DNA of 64,000 nt from DATFNV01 sp963827935 (GTDB lineage: Bacteria > Planctomycetota > Planctomycetia > Gemmatales > Gemmataceae). The translations under genes and the position numbers were made by a program. The stretch is from contig CAWHCN010000004.1 in assembly GCA_963827935.1 (NCBI GenBank), positions 1,054,001 through 1,118,000 of the forward strand, written 5' to 3'. Of the stretch, positions 48,350 to 55,845 are shown one piece after another. Each line of letters begins with the position of its first letter. Position 1 is the first letter of the stretch. The notes beneath the pieces were generated by a model. That model saw only the letters and a program-made list of their open reading frames with translations, made no database searches and was not told where the DNA came from.

Positions 48350-48436
48350 ATGCACCTTGACTGTCCTCACTGCGGCGTCCGGATCGAGTTCTCTATTCAC
48401 GACCAGATCGCAGGCACCTGGCTGGTGCCCGCTTAG
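48350..48436 (+). CDS. Possible 28-residue zinc-ribbon remnant
   Basis: A short frame MHLDCPHCGVRIEFSIHDQI ending GTWLVPA. It contains one Cys-x2-Cys knuckle (CPHCG). A complete ribbon would need a second Cys pair, so this is either a tiny gene or the remnant of one. It follows the protease gene by 30 bases. Confidence 0.3.
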   Translation: MHLDCPHCGVRIEFSIHDQIAGTWLVPA

Positions 48437-48841
48437 GACCAAAATCGCCCAACCCGTTGGTCCCTCGCTGCGCGATTCCGCGTACCTGTCCGCGCAGTGC
48501 CAGGTCGAGCACAACCATTCATTCCGATTCAACGTCCTCGGTCTTCCTGTGGCTGAATGCTGGGCCTGAGCGGCCTTCCAGGCAGTGACTCTGCAAGCTG
48601 CCAGCAAGACACTGCTTCAGCTCCCGCTTCACAGCTCTACCTTTGCTGGCGATGGCCCGAACTGCCCTGCTTCTGCTACGCGACGGCACGTGATATGCAG
48701 TTTTGACTTTGGGTAGGCCGAGGTGTCTTTACAGGGCGTGTTGCTTGCGCGTGAATGCCTGCATGAGCCTCAGGTCGAGACGGCGGTCGGCCACCCAGGT
48801 ACCGGCTTCCCGCGCACAACGGAATTCAGAAAGGTGCCATC
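48437..48841. other. Non-coding gap before the TIGR03000 gene
   Basis: No gene or strong repeat is visible. TTGACT occurs near 48704 with a poor -10 (TCTTTA) 17 bases later, a weak promoter candidate for the TIGR03000 gene. Confidence 0.3.
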
Positions 48842-49525
48842 ATGTACCAGAAATGTCTCTCGATACTCGCGGCGGTCTTGGCGGTGGGGGCGTTGGGCCT
48901 CTCGCCAGCGATCGCTCATGCCGCGCCGCGCGGTGGGGGCGGTCGGGGCTGGAGCGGCGGCCGTGGCTACTCCGGCGGCCGTGGCTACTCCGGCGGCCGT
49001 GGCTACTCCGGCGGCCGCGGCTACTACGGCGGCCGCGGCTACTACGGCGGCTACTACGGCGGTCGCGGCTATGACCGCGGCTTCGGCTGGGGCTTCGGCC
49101 TGGGCCTCGGCCTCGGGTACCCGTATTACTACGGCGGCTACGGCTATAGCCCGTACTACTACGGTGACAGCGACTACTACTACCCCACGCCGGCCTACGG
49201 CACCAGCGATATGACGCCGGCCGATGGCGGCTACTACGGCGCCCTGGATGCCAACGCCCAACCGCAGGACAATGCGGCCCGCATCCGTGTCATCGTCCCG
49301 TCGGACGCCAAGGTCTGGTTCGATGACAAGGCGACGCAGCAGACGGGCCAGATGCGCTTCTTCGAGTCGCCGCCGCTCACCGCCGGCAAGACCTTCAGCT
49401 ACGACATCAAGGCCCAGTGGCGCGATCAGAACGGCAAGGATGTGACCCAGACCCGCCACGTCGATGTCCAGGCTAACGCAGGTGCCACCGTCGATTTCAT
49501 GCAGCCGATGCCCGCAAACCGCTAG
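48842..49525 (+). CDS. TIGR03000-domain exported Gly/Tyr-rich protein
   Basis: A 227-residue protein with a clear Sec signal (MYQKCLSILAAVLAVGALGL, then SPAIAHA). Next is a Gly-Arg-Tyr repeat region (GGRGYSGGRGYSGG and YYGG units) encoded by near-perfect 18-bp tandem DNA repeats around 48955-49040. The C-terminal domain (RIRVIVPSDAKVWFDDKATQ, then TRHVDVQAN) is TIGR03000, a planctomycete-specific family often associated with the cell surface. The Tyr/Gly region may be structural or sticky. Strong support for the lineage of the window. Confidence 0.9.
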   Translation: MYQKCLSILAAVLAVGALGLSPAIAHAAPRGGGGRGWSGGRGYSGGRGYSGGRGYSGGRGYYGGRGYYGGYYGGRGYDRGFGWGFGLGLGLGYPYYYGGYGYSPYYYGDSDYYYPTPAYGTSDMTPADGGYYGALDANAQPQDNAARIRVIVPSDAKVWFDDKATQQTGQMRFFESPPLTAGKTFSYDIKAQWRDQNGKDVTQTRHVDVQANAGATVDFMQPMPANR

Positions 49526-49615
49526 CGGGCAGGGCTTCAACGCTCGCTTCGGGGCCGGCGATTCTCGCCGGCCCCATCCAAGCCTTACCGCCGGAACTGA
49601 ATCGAGAATCCTGAG

Positions 49616-49789
49616 ATGAACGAGCAACTCGTACAGGATCTGTTGCAAGAGGCAGAGGAAATCGCCGTTCAGGCGGAGCACCTGGTTCCCTGCTGGCAGG
49701 AGCTGCTCGAACAGGCACACCTGGTCGGCGAGCAAATTCAGGAACAAGTCCAAACAGCCGTTGCGAAAGGGGATTCTGTACCCGTCTAG
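49616..49789 (+). CDS. 57-residue acidic coiled-coil protein
   Basis: A short frame MNEQLVQDLLQEAEEIAVQA, then EHLVPCWQELLEQAHLVGEQ, with heptad-like spacing of Leu/Val/Ile and many Gln/Glu. It has a weak Shine-Dalgarno-like GAGAAT before the ATG. It lies 90 bases after the TIGR03000 gene on the same strand and ends just before a hairpin. Coding status rests on its regular helical pattern and the absence of stops. Confidence 0.5.
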   Translation: MNEQLVQDLLQEAEEIAVQAEHLVPCWQELLEQAHLVGEQIQEQVQTAVAKGDSVPV

Positions 49790-49790
49790 C

Positions 49791-49809
49791 CGCCGCCCAG
49801 CGGGCGGCG
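49791..49809. terminator. Shared hairpin between convergent genes
   Basis: CGCCGCCC and GGGCGGCG form an 8-bp perfect stem with a 3-base loop directly after the stop of the 57-residue gene and directly before the stop of the convergent PilT-like gene. It may end transcription from both sides; no strong U-tract is present. Confidence 0.4.
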
Positions 49810-51344
49810 CTACACGCTCGCAAGCAGCCGGCGGACATTGTCTGGGTCGGTGGCCTGGCGCAGGGCCTCTTCGGAACTGATCTTATCCTCCTTGACACAT
49901 CCGATGAGGGCGTTGTCGAAGGTCATGAACATGGCCCCGTGCAGGTCGCGCGGCTTGCCCTGGCGGATGAGGGCGGCGGCGGCGGAGCCGACGTTGAGCA
50001 GCTCGAACAGCGGCACGGGACGACCGGGCCGGCGCGGCCGGCACAGTCGCTGACAGACCACACCCCGCAACACCCGGACAATGCGCTCCCCTGGCTGCCG
50101 GCTGGTGGCGGCGACACAGTCGAGCAGGTGCTCCACCACCCCAGGCACATCCGGCTGGCGGATGATGCCAAGCACCAGCGCGCCCCCTTCCGCCAGCCGC
50201 ACGGCCGCACGCAACACCGTCGGGTCGGTCGCGTCGCCCAGGGCGCAGACGTCCAGGTCGGCCAGGGCCAGCCGACACAGGGCCTCCAGGGTCGTCGGCG
50301 CGTGGGTGGGGACCTCGACCTGGGTGACCAGTGCCCGCTCGGGGCGGTGCAGGAGTTCGATCGGCTGATCGACAGTGACAATGCGGGCGCGGCGGTGGGC
50401 GGCCAGGGTGTGCAGCAGGGCGGCCAGCGTGGTCGTGGTGCCGGACCCGCGCACACCGCCCAGCAGCACCAGTCCGCGCTCCGCTCGGGCCAGGTCGGTC
50501 AGGAAGCCGGGCGCCTGGATTTCCTCGAGGGTCGGAGGCTGGAGCGGCAGCAGCCGGCACGAGGCACACAGGCCCCGCGCCCCCGGGAACAGAGTGCAAC
50601 GGATGCGGGCGCGGTCCTCGAAGGTGAAACAGAACTCGGCTGTCCCGTCGGCAATCCAGTGGGCCTGGGCCGCACGGGGCAAGAGTTCGAACAGGGCGGC
50701 CTGGAGCTGGTCGGCGCTCAGGCGCGGCCGTAGTCGAGCGGCCGGACTTCGCCGCCGATGCGGGCCCACGGCCGGGAGCCGGCTTCAAGCTGAACATCCG
50801 AGGCCGGCGCGGCCAGGGCGGCCCGGAACAGCCCGGGCAAATAATCCCGTGGAAACTCGATGATCGGCCGGGGCCCGTCGGGCGTCGCTGCCGGCGGGGG
50901 CGGAGGATGCACGGCCAGTGGCGGCGCGGCCGCTCCCGCCGGCGCCAGGTCCACCGGCACCGCCACCGGTGACGGGGGACTGGTGAGCGTGGGCGACTCT
51001 GGCCGACGCTGGATGGCGGTCGTTTCCGGTTCGAGGAGCTTCTCGCCGGGCAGCGCGATCACGACCTCGACAACGCCGCCGGCCCGCGCCATGCGCGCCG
51101 ACAGCTCGCCGTCGGAACTGGGATGCGTGAAGGTGAATGATTCGCCCACATCGAACCGCTCCGCCAACTCGGGGGGCAAGGCCTCGCGCAGCAGAGCGTC
51201 GAGTTCCTCGGACGACATGACCCGATTGAGCGGTAGCCTCGCACCGTGTTCGCCCAGGAGAAGGCAGGTTTCATTGCCGCGCAGCACGATCCCCTTGCCG
51301 CGTTGTTTCCGCGCGTAATCGGCGATCCGCTGTAGGCGGTCCAT
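49810..51344 (-). CDS. PilT/GspE-like ATPase with a degenerate P-loop (one frameshift)
   Basis: The N-terminal part starts MDRLQRIADYARKQRGKGIV and includes a Pro-rich linker; near 50730 the frame shifts and the ATPase core follows (RLSADQLQAALFELLPRAAQ). The core aligns with PilT. The Walker A position reads GGVRGSGTTTTLAAL, with Thr in place of the catalytic Lys; the Asp-box region is VTVDQPIELLHRPE and the Walker B-like region LDVCALGDATDP. Arg/Cys pairs such as CASCRLLPLQ occur. PilT-type ATPases power pilus retraction; without the Lys this copy may not hydrolyse ATP. It lies 14 bases downstream of DUF1501. Confidence 0.8.
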
Positions 51345-51358
51345 GATGGGCCTCGGCT

Positions 51359-52906
51359 CTATGCCACCAGTTCCGGCCGGACCACGCCCGCGCCGGCAAT
51401 CGGCATGGGCCGGCCCTGGAGATCGGGCACCGTGGTGTGCGGGTCGATGCCGAGCAGGTGGAACGCGGTCGCCAGCAGGTCCTTGGGGGAGACGGGCGTG
51501 TCGCGAACCTCGCCACCGTGGCGATCGGTGGCCCCGACCACGCGACCGGCAGCGGCCCCTCCGCCGGCCAGGGCGACGGAATAGGCCCGTGACCAGTGAT
51601 GCCGGCCCGCTCCCTTCGGCTTGGAGTCGATCCGCGGCGTTCGTCCGTGCTCGCTCAGCCACAGCACCAACGTTTCGTCCAGCAGGCCGCGAGCTTGCAG
51701 GTCGTTCAGCAGCCCGGTGTAGGCCAGGTCGAAACCGGGGAGCAGATACTCCTTGAGGCGCGGATAATGGTTGGCGTGCGTGTCCCAGGCGCAGCCGGAA
51801 AACTGGCCGAACCCATCCCAGAAGACCGTCACGAACTTGCACCCCGCCTCGACCAGCCGGCGAGCGCAAAGGCAGCCCTGGCCGAATAGGTTCATGCCAT
51901 AGGATTCGCGCACCGCCAGCGGTTCGCGGCCCACATCAAGGGCCTGGCGCATCCGACCGGAGGCAAGCAGCGTGAAGGCCATCCGCTGGAACTTGTCGAA
52001 GGCCTGCCGATGCTCCTGCAACTGGACCCCAGCCCGGGCGCGGTCGAACTGCTCCAGCAGCGACCGCCGCCCGTGCAATCGTTCCATCGGCAGATCGCTC
52101 GGGAGCTGGGCGGCCGAGGAGAGCTGGAACCGCCCCGCCGGCGTCACCCCCGCAAACGGATCGAGAAACTCCAGTTTCTGGCTCTCGCCGTACTTCGGCG
52201 CGAGGCGCGTCCCCGGGCCCTCGAAGTCGGTCCAGACCGGGTCGTACCCCTGGCCGAGGAAGGCGGCATAGGGCCCGGCACTGACGCTCGGATAATCGGT
52301 CTTCGAGTTGAGCAGCCAGGGCAGGCCGACGTTCCGGGGCATGTCCGGGACAGCCCGGCCGCTGCGTTTCGCTTCGAGGTAGTCCACCACCGAGCCGATG
52401 AACGGCCAGTGGCGGCCATCGCGCGGCAGCGTCTCCAGGGCGGGCGTGTAAGTTGGGATGCCGCTCACCGCGTAAGCCACGCCGTGCTCGGGATACGGAT
52501 GCGTTACCGAACGCACCACGCAGACACGATCGACCACGCCGGCGATCCGGGGCAGACGTTCGCAGATGCGTAGGCCGGGGACGCGGGTGGCGATCCCCTT
52601 CATCTCCCCTTGAATCTCGGCGGGGGCATCGGGCTTCGGGTCGAAGGTCTCGTGCTGCGGCGGGGAGCCGTAGGGGAAGAGCATGATACAGGCCTTGGCC
52701 TTGCCGAACCCGCCGACTTCTCCCACCGCCTCGCGGGGGAGAGGGCTTGCTGAGGGGGCTGCCGCTTGCAGACGCAGAAAATCGCCCAGGTCCAGCCCCA
52801 TCGCCCCGAGGCCGCCGACGTGGAGGAAATCGCGGCGCGTCAGGCCGTCGCACAGCGTTTTCGGCGACCCCAGCAGGCGGAGCACGATTAGGTCCCTTGG
52901 TGGCAC
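51359..52906 (-). CDS. DUF1501 protein
   Basis: A complete 515-residue DUF1501 protein. The N-terminal TRRDFLHVGGLGAMGLDLGD is Tat-signal-like. Sulfatase/alkaline-phosphatase-type features are ACIMLFPYGSPPQHETFDPK, SVTHPYPEHGVAYAVSGI, AWDTHANHYPRLKEYLLPGF and VLWLSEHGRTPRID. DUF1501 genes are hallmark planctomycete genes, usually paired with DUF1549/DUF1553 cytochrome-like genes, but here the neighbour is the PilT-like gene. It is exported and of unknown activity. The frame is intact. Confidence 0.92.
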   Translation of the reverse strand: MPPRDLIVLRLLGSPKTLCDGLTRRDFLHVGGLGAMGLDLGDFLRLQAAAPSASPLPREAVGEVGGFGKAKACIMLFPYGSPPQHETFDPKPDAPAEIQGEMKGIATRVPGLRICERLPRIAGVVDRVCVVRSVTHPYPEHGVAYAVSGIPTYTPALETLPRDGRHWPFIGSVVDYLEAKRSGRAVPDMPRNVGLPWLLNSKTDYPSVSAGPYAAFLGQGYDPVWTDFEGPGTRLAPKYGESQKLEFLDPFAGVTPAGRFQLSSAAQLPSDLPMERLHGRRSLLEQFDRARAGVQLQEHRQAFDKFQRMAFTLLASGRMRQALDVGREPLAVRESYGMNLFGQGCLCARRLVEAGCKFVTVFWDGFGQFSGCAWDTHANHYPRLKEYLLPGFDLAYTGLLNDLQARGLLDETLVLWLSEHGRTPRIDSKPKGAGRHHWSRAYSVALAGGGAAAGRVVGATDRHGGEVRDTPVSPKDLLATAFHLLGIDPHTTVPDLQGRPMPIAGAGVVRPELVA

Positions 52907-52999
52907 CGGCCTGGTTCAACGCGAGCCATTTCAGCGGGTGGCACGCCCTGAGGTACTCCGAAGGGCGTGCAGTCAGTGCAGCACGCCCTTCGGAGTACC

Positions 53000-54637
53000 C
53001 TCAGGTTTTACCACAACTCCCTGGCGATAGTTACGGCCGGGGAGGTGTCTGGTTTGTCGTTTTGCGGTTTGAAAGTCTTTCAACCGGCATCGTGCCTCCT
53101 TAGCGGGTGCGCTCGTGATGGCAATTCTTGCAATCTGTCCGGCCATCGCTGCCTGGGACTTGACCGGCCGTGACAACCTTGGGTGCGAGGCGCGGGGGCT
53201 ACCCGCGCTCGCTTCTCAAGGGGCAGGGTATGGACGGCACGATGCTTTCCTTCGGTCAGAGCGACTTCGGCAACGCGGCTTTGGGCGACCCGCGGCGAAC
53301 CCACCGCCTGGTGACGCTGGTGGACCAACTGTGCCGGCATCCCGGCGGCACGCTGCCCGACAAATTCAACCGGCCGGCCGAGCTGCGCGCCTTCTACCGC
53401 CTCATGAACCGGCCGGAGGTCAGCCACACGGCCCTGATGGCCAGCCACGCCGACGCCACCCGGCAGCGGCTCGCCGCCCTTGGCTCGGGCGTCGTGCTGC
53501 AACTGCACGACGCCACGGAGCTGGACTTCACCAGCAAGACGACGCTGCTGGAGCACCTGGGGCAGATCGGCCAGGGCACGCGTCGCGGCTACATCTGCCA
53601 CAACAGCTTGGCGGTGCGGGCCGATACCGGCGAAACGCTAGGACTTTTGTCGCAGATTCTGCATCACCGGGCCGATGTCCCCGACGCAGAGAGCGTGCCG
53701 CAGGCGCGGGCACGCGCCGACCGCGAGAGTCGCCTGTGGGTCCGCGGCGCCGCGGCCTGCGGACCAGCGCCGGCCGGGATCCGGTGCGTCGATGTGTCCG
53801 ACAGCCTGTCGGACACGTTCGAGTACCTGGCCTACGAGGTCAGCCACGGCCGCGCCTTCGTGCTGCGGGCCAAGGAGAACCGCAAGTTGGACGAGGCGGT
53901 GGCTGGCCAGCGTTACCTCCTGGACGCGGTGCGGCAGTTGCCGTCGGCGGGCAGCCGCCTGATCCAGGTGGAGACGTCGCCCCAGCGCCGCGGCCGTCAA
54001 ACGACTGTGCAGATCGCTTTTGTCGCCGTGCGTCTGGCGGTGCCGCGCAAGCACATGGGCGAGTACGCCAAGCAGCCGCTGGACCTGTGGGTGATCCGGG
54101 TCTGGGAGAAGAACACGCCCGCCGGCGAAGAACCGCTGGAGTGGATTCTGCTGACCAACGTGCCGGTCACGGACGCGGCCCAGGCCGAGGAACGCATCGA
54201 CTGGTACAAGCGTCGGGCCATCATCGAGGAGTTGCACAAGGGGATGAAGACCGGCTGCGGCGTGGAGCGGATGCAATTCGAGAAGATCGAACCCTTGGAG
54301 CCGGCGATCGCGTTGATTTCGGCGGTGGCCACGACGCTGCTGCGTTTGCGCGATGCGGCCCGTGCTCCGGACGCGGCTCGGCGTCCGGCGACGGAGGTAG
54401 TGAGTGCGGAGTACGTCGAGGTGTTGGCCGGCCACTACGGGGCGCGGGTGGGGCCGAAGCCTTCGGTGCTGACGTTCTACATGCATGTGGCTCGCCTCGG
54501 CGGTCACCAGAATCGCAAGGCGGACGGTTTCCCGGGATGGCTCACGCTGTGGCGCGGCTGGATGAAACTCGAGTCGATGGTCGACGGCCACCGCGGCGGG
54601 CGCCGAGGGTACTCGCCAAGTTGTGGCAAAACTTGAG
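53000..54637. mobile_element. IS4/Tn5-like insertion sequence (element 2) with 8-bp target duplication
   Basis: The left end CTCAGGTTTTACCACAACT (53000-53018) matches the reverse complement of the right end (CTCAAGTTTTGCCACAACT, 54619-54637) at 17 of 19 positions. GGAGTACC flanks both ends directly (52992-52999 and 54638-54645). Length is 1638 bp with one intact transposase gene whose stop lies inside the right inverted repeat. It looks complete and possibly active. Confidence 0.88.
53230..54636 (+). CDS. Tn5/IS50-like transposase
   Basis: An intact transposase of 468 residues from ATG 53230 (MDGTMLSFGQSDFGNAALGD); GGCAGGGT lies just upstream. The N-terminal DNA-binding domain has LPDKFNRPAELRAFYRLMN, as in Tn5. 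Catalytic positions are Asp in LQLHDATELDFTS, Asp in RCVDVSDSLSDTFEYL and Glu in DWYKRRAIIEELHKGMKT (the Y-R-E-K signature). It would cut and paste the element. An in-frame start at 53170 is less likely because it lacks the family's N-terminus. Confidence 0.9.
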   Translation: MDGTMLSFGQSDFGNAALGDPRRTHRLVTLVDQLCRHPGGTLPDKFNRPAELRAFYRLMNRPEVSHTALMASHADATRQRLAALGSGVVLQLHDATELDFTSKTTLLEHLGQIGQGTRRGYICHNSLAVRADTGETLGLLSQILHHRADVPDAESVPQARARADRESRLWVRGAAACGPAPAGIRCVDVSDSLSDTFEYLAYEVSHGRAFVLRAKENRKLDEAVAGQRYLLDAVRQLPSAGSRLIQVETSPQRRGRQTTVQIAFVAVRLAVPRKHMGEYAKQPLDLWVIRVWEKNTPAGEEPLEWILLTNVPVTDAAQAEERIDWYKRRAIIEELHKGMKTGCGVERMQFEKIEPLEPAIALISAVATTLLRLRDAARAPDAARRPATEVVSAEYVEVLAGHYGARVGPKPSVLTFYMHVARLGGHQNRKADGFPGWLTLWRGWMKLESMVDGHRGGRRGYSPSCGKT

Positions 54638-54675
54638 GGAGTACCTCAGGGCGTGCCACCCGATGCCGCGCCACT

Positions 54676-55102
54676 TCAGTCCGCTTCCACCTCGAACGTC
54701 GAACAGATCGCCTTGAGGATCGGTTCCGCCTGCTCCAGCTCCAGGTCGTTCACCTGCCACAACACCAGAACGGTCCCTTCCGAGGAGTAAAAAGAGCGCG
54801 TCCAGCAGGTATTGGTGAGGTCGAGGCTGAAAAAACGGATCACGTGGCCGACTGCGGGCTGTCCGGCCACGGAGTCGATGCACGGGTCGTATTCCAGCTC
54901 GGGGTAATCCTCCTGCAAGGCCGACAGGGCGGCATCGGCCACTTCTTCTGTCGCGGGCGTATCGGACCGCAGGCAAATCATCAAAAAGGCGGTGCCGGGG
55001 CTTCTGAACCGAAACGGTCCAGCCGGCGTCGTTGTCCTCGCGTTCCAGGACCCAGTTCTCGGGGTAGCGGAAGCGAATACCGCCGTCGCAGAATTGGGCC
55101 AT
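54676..55102 (-). CDS. Small conserved hypothetical protein (one frameshift)
   Basis: Starts MAQFCDGGIRFRYPENWVLE, which resembles the opening strand of DcrB/PsbP-like folds. Near 54990 the frame changes and continues ATEEVADAALSALQEDYPEL, then SVAGQPAVGHVIRFFSLDLT and TCWTRSFYSSEGTVLVLWQV, to 54676. About 142 residues after correction. No signal peptide. Function unknown. It starts within 40 bases of the flanking repeat of element 2. Confidence 0.65.
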
Positions 55103-55183
55103 CGGGGGTGCCGCCTTCCGTCGGGGGGTGCGAGTCTCCGGGTCATTTTACCCCTGCCCGGTCCGCAGAGACAAGCCATTGCC

Positions 55184-55789
55184 TTATCTCGCCCGCAGCG
55201 ACGTGGACGACAGATCGACCCGAAAGATGGTGGCCGGGATGGCACGGAACAGGTCGCGGTGCTCGCCGGGAATGTCGAGGTGATGCAGCTCCAGAAAGCG
55301 CCCAGCCGGGCCCAGCCGTCCGGCGACCAGGAAGAGGCAGCCCAGCCCAGCGATTTCCGCCAGCGCTGCCCTCATCGCCTCAACACTCTGGCCGTAATAG
55401 CGGGGTGCCAGAATCCGCTCAGCGGTATCGATGCCGACGACAAAGGTGGTGCCGGGGAACTGGCGTGCCTTCTCCGCGAACGTTGGAGCTCGTACCAGCC
55501 AGAGCGGCGCTTGTGCTGCAAACTGCGCCAGGCGGCGGCGCACCTCCTCGGGGCTGAGCGGCGGCTTGTCGACATTGGTGATGCTCAGCTCGAACGCCGT
55601 CGGCAAGCGCGAGACCTCGGCCGCGGCATCCGCCAGCGCCCAGTGCCCCGCGTGAATCGGATTGAAGGAACCGGGAAGGAGCAACGGCGGAGCGGGCGGA
55701 GCCGACCGAACCCGCCCATCGGGCTCGACGCAAACCGGTCCGGGCTCGCCACGGAAGAAGGCTTCCAGGATGTCAGACGCCTCCGCCAT
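55184..55789 (-). CDS. NadD-like cytidylyltransferase-fold protein
   Basis: A 201-residue nucleotidyltransferase. The HxGH motif is LLPGSFNPIHAGHWALADAA (His46 and His49) and the C-terminal ATP motif is VDLSSTSLRAR, equivalent to the ISSTxxR of adenylyltransferases. FVVGIDTAERILAPRYYG is the substrate region. NadD makes NaAD; this copy has an unusual N-terminal 35 residues, so a related activity is possible. It lies 56 bases downstream of valS on the same strand. Confidence 0.82.
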   Translation of the reverse strand: MAEASDILEAFFRGEPGPVCVEPDGRVRSAPPAPPLLLPGSFNPIHAGHWALADAAAEVSRLPTAFELSITNVDKPPLSPEEVRRRLAQFAAQAPLWLVRAPTFAEKARQFPGTTFVVGIDTAERILAPRYYGQSVEAMRAALAEIAGLGCLFLVAGRLGPAGRFLELHHLDIPGEHRDLFRAIPATIFRVDLSSTSLRAR

Positions 55790-55845
55790 GCGGGCTATTG
55801 TAGGACGGCAGAAGGGCCAGCGGCGCCGGCGCTTTTCGCAGTGTA

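Larger units (their letters stand above)
52935..54662. repeat. 36-bp-arm palindrome split by an IS
   Basis: The arm 52935-52970 (CGGGTGGCACGCCCTGAGGT...) has its exact reverse complement in two pieces: 52981-52999 and 54646-54662. Removing the IS (53000-54637) and one copy of GGAGTACC restores a perfect 36-bp inverted repeat with a 10-base loop. This shows the palindrome was present before the IS arrived. Confidence 0.85.
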
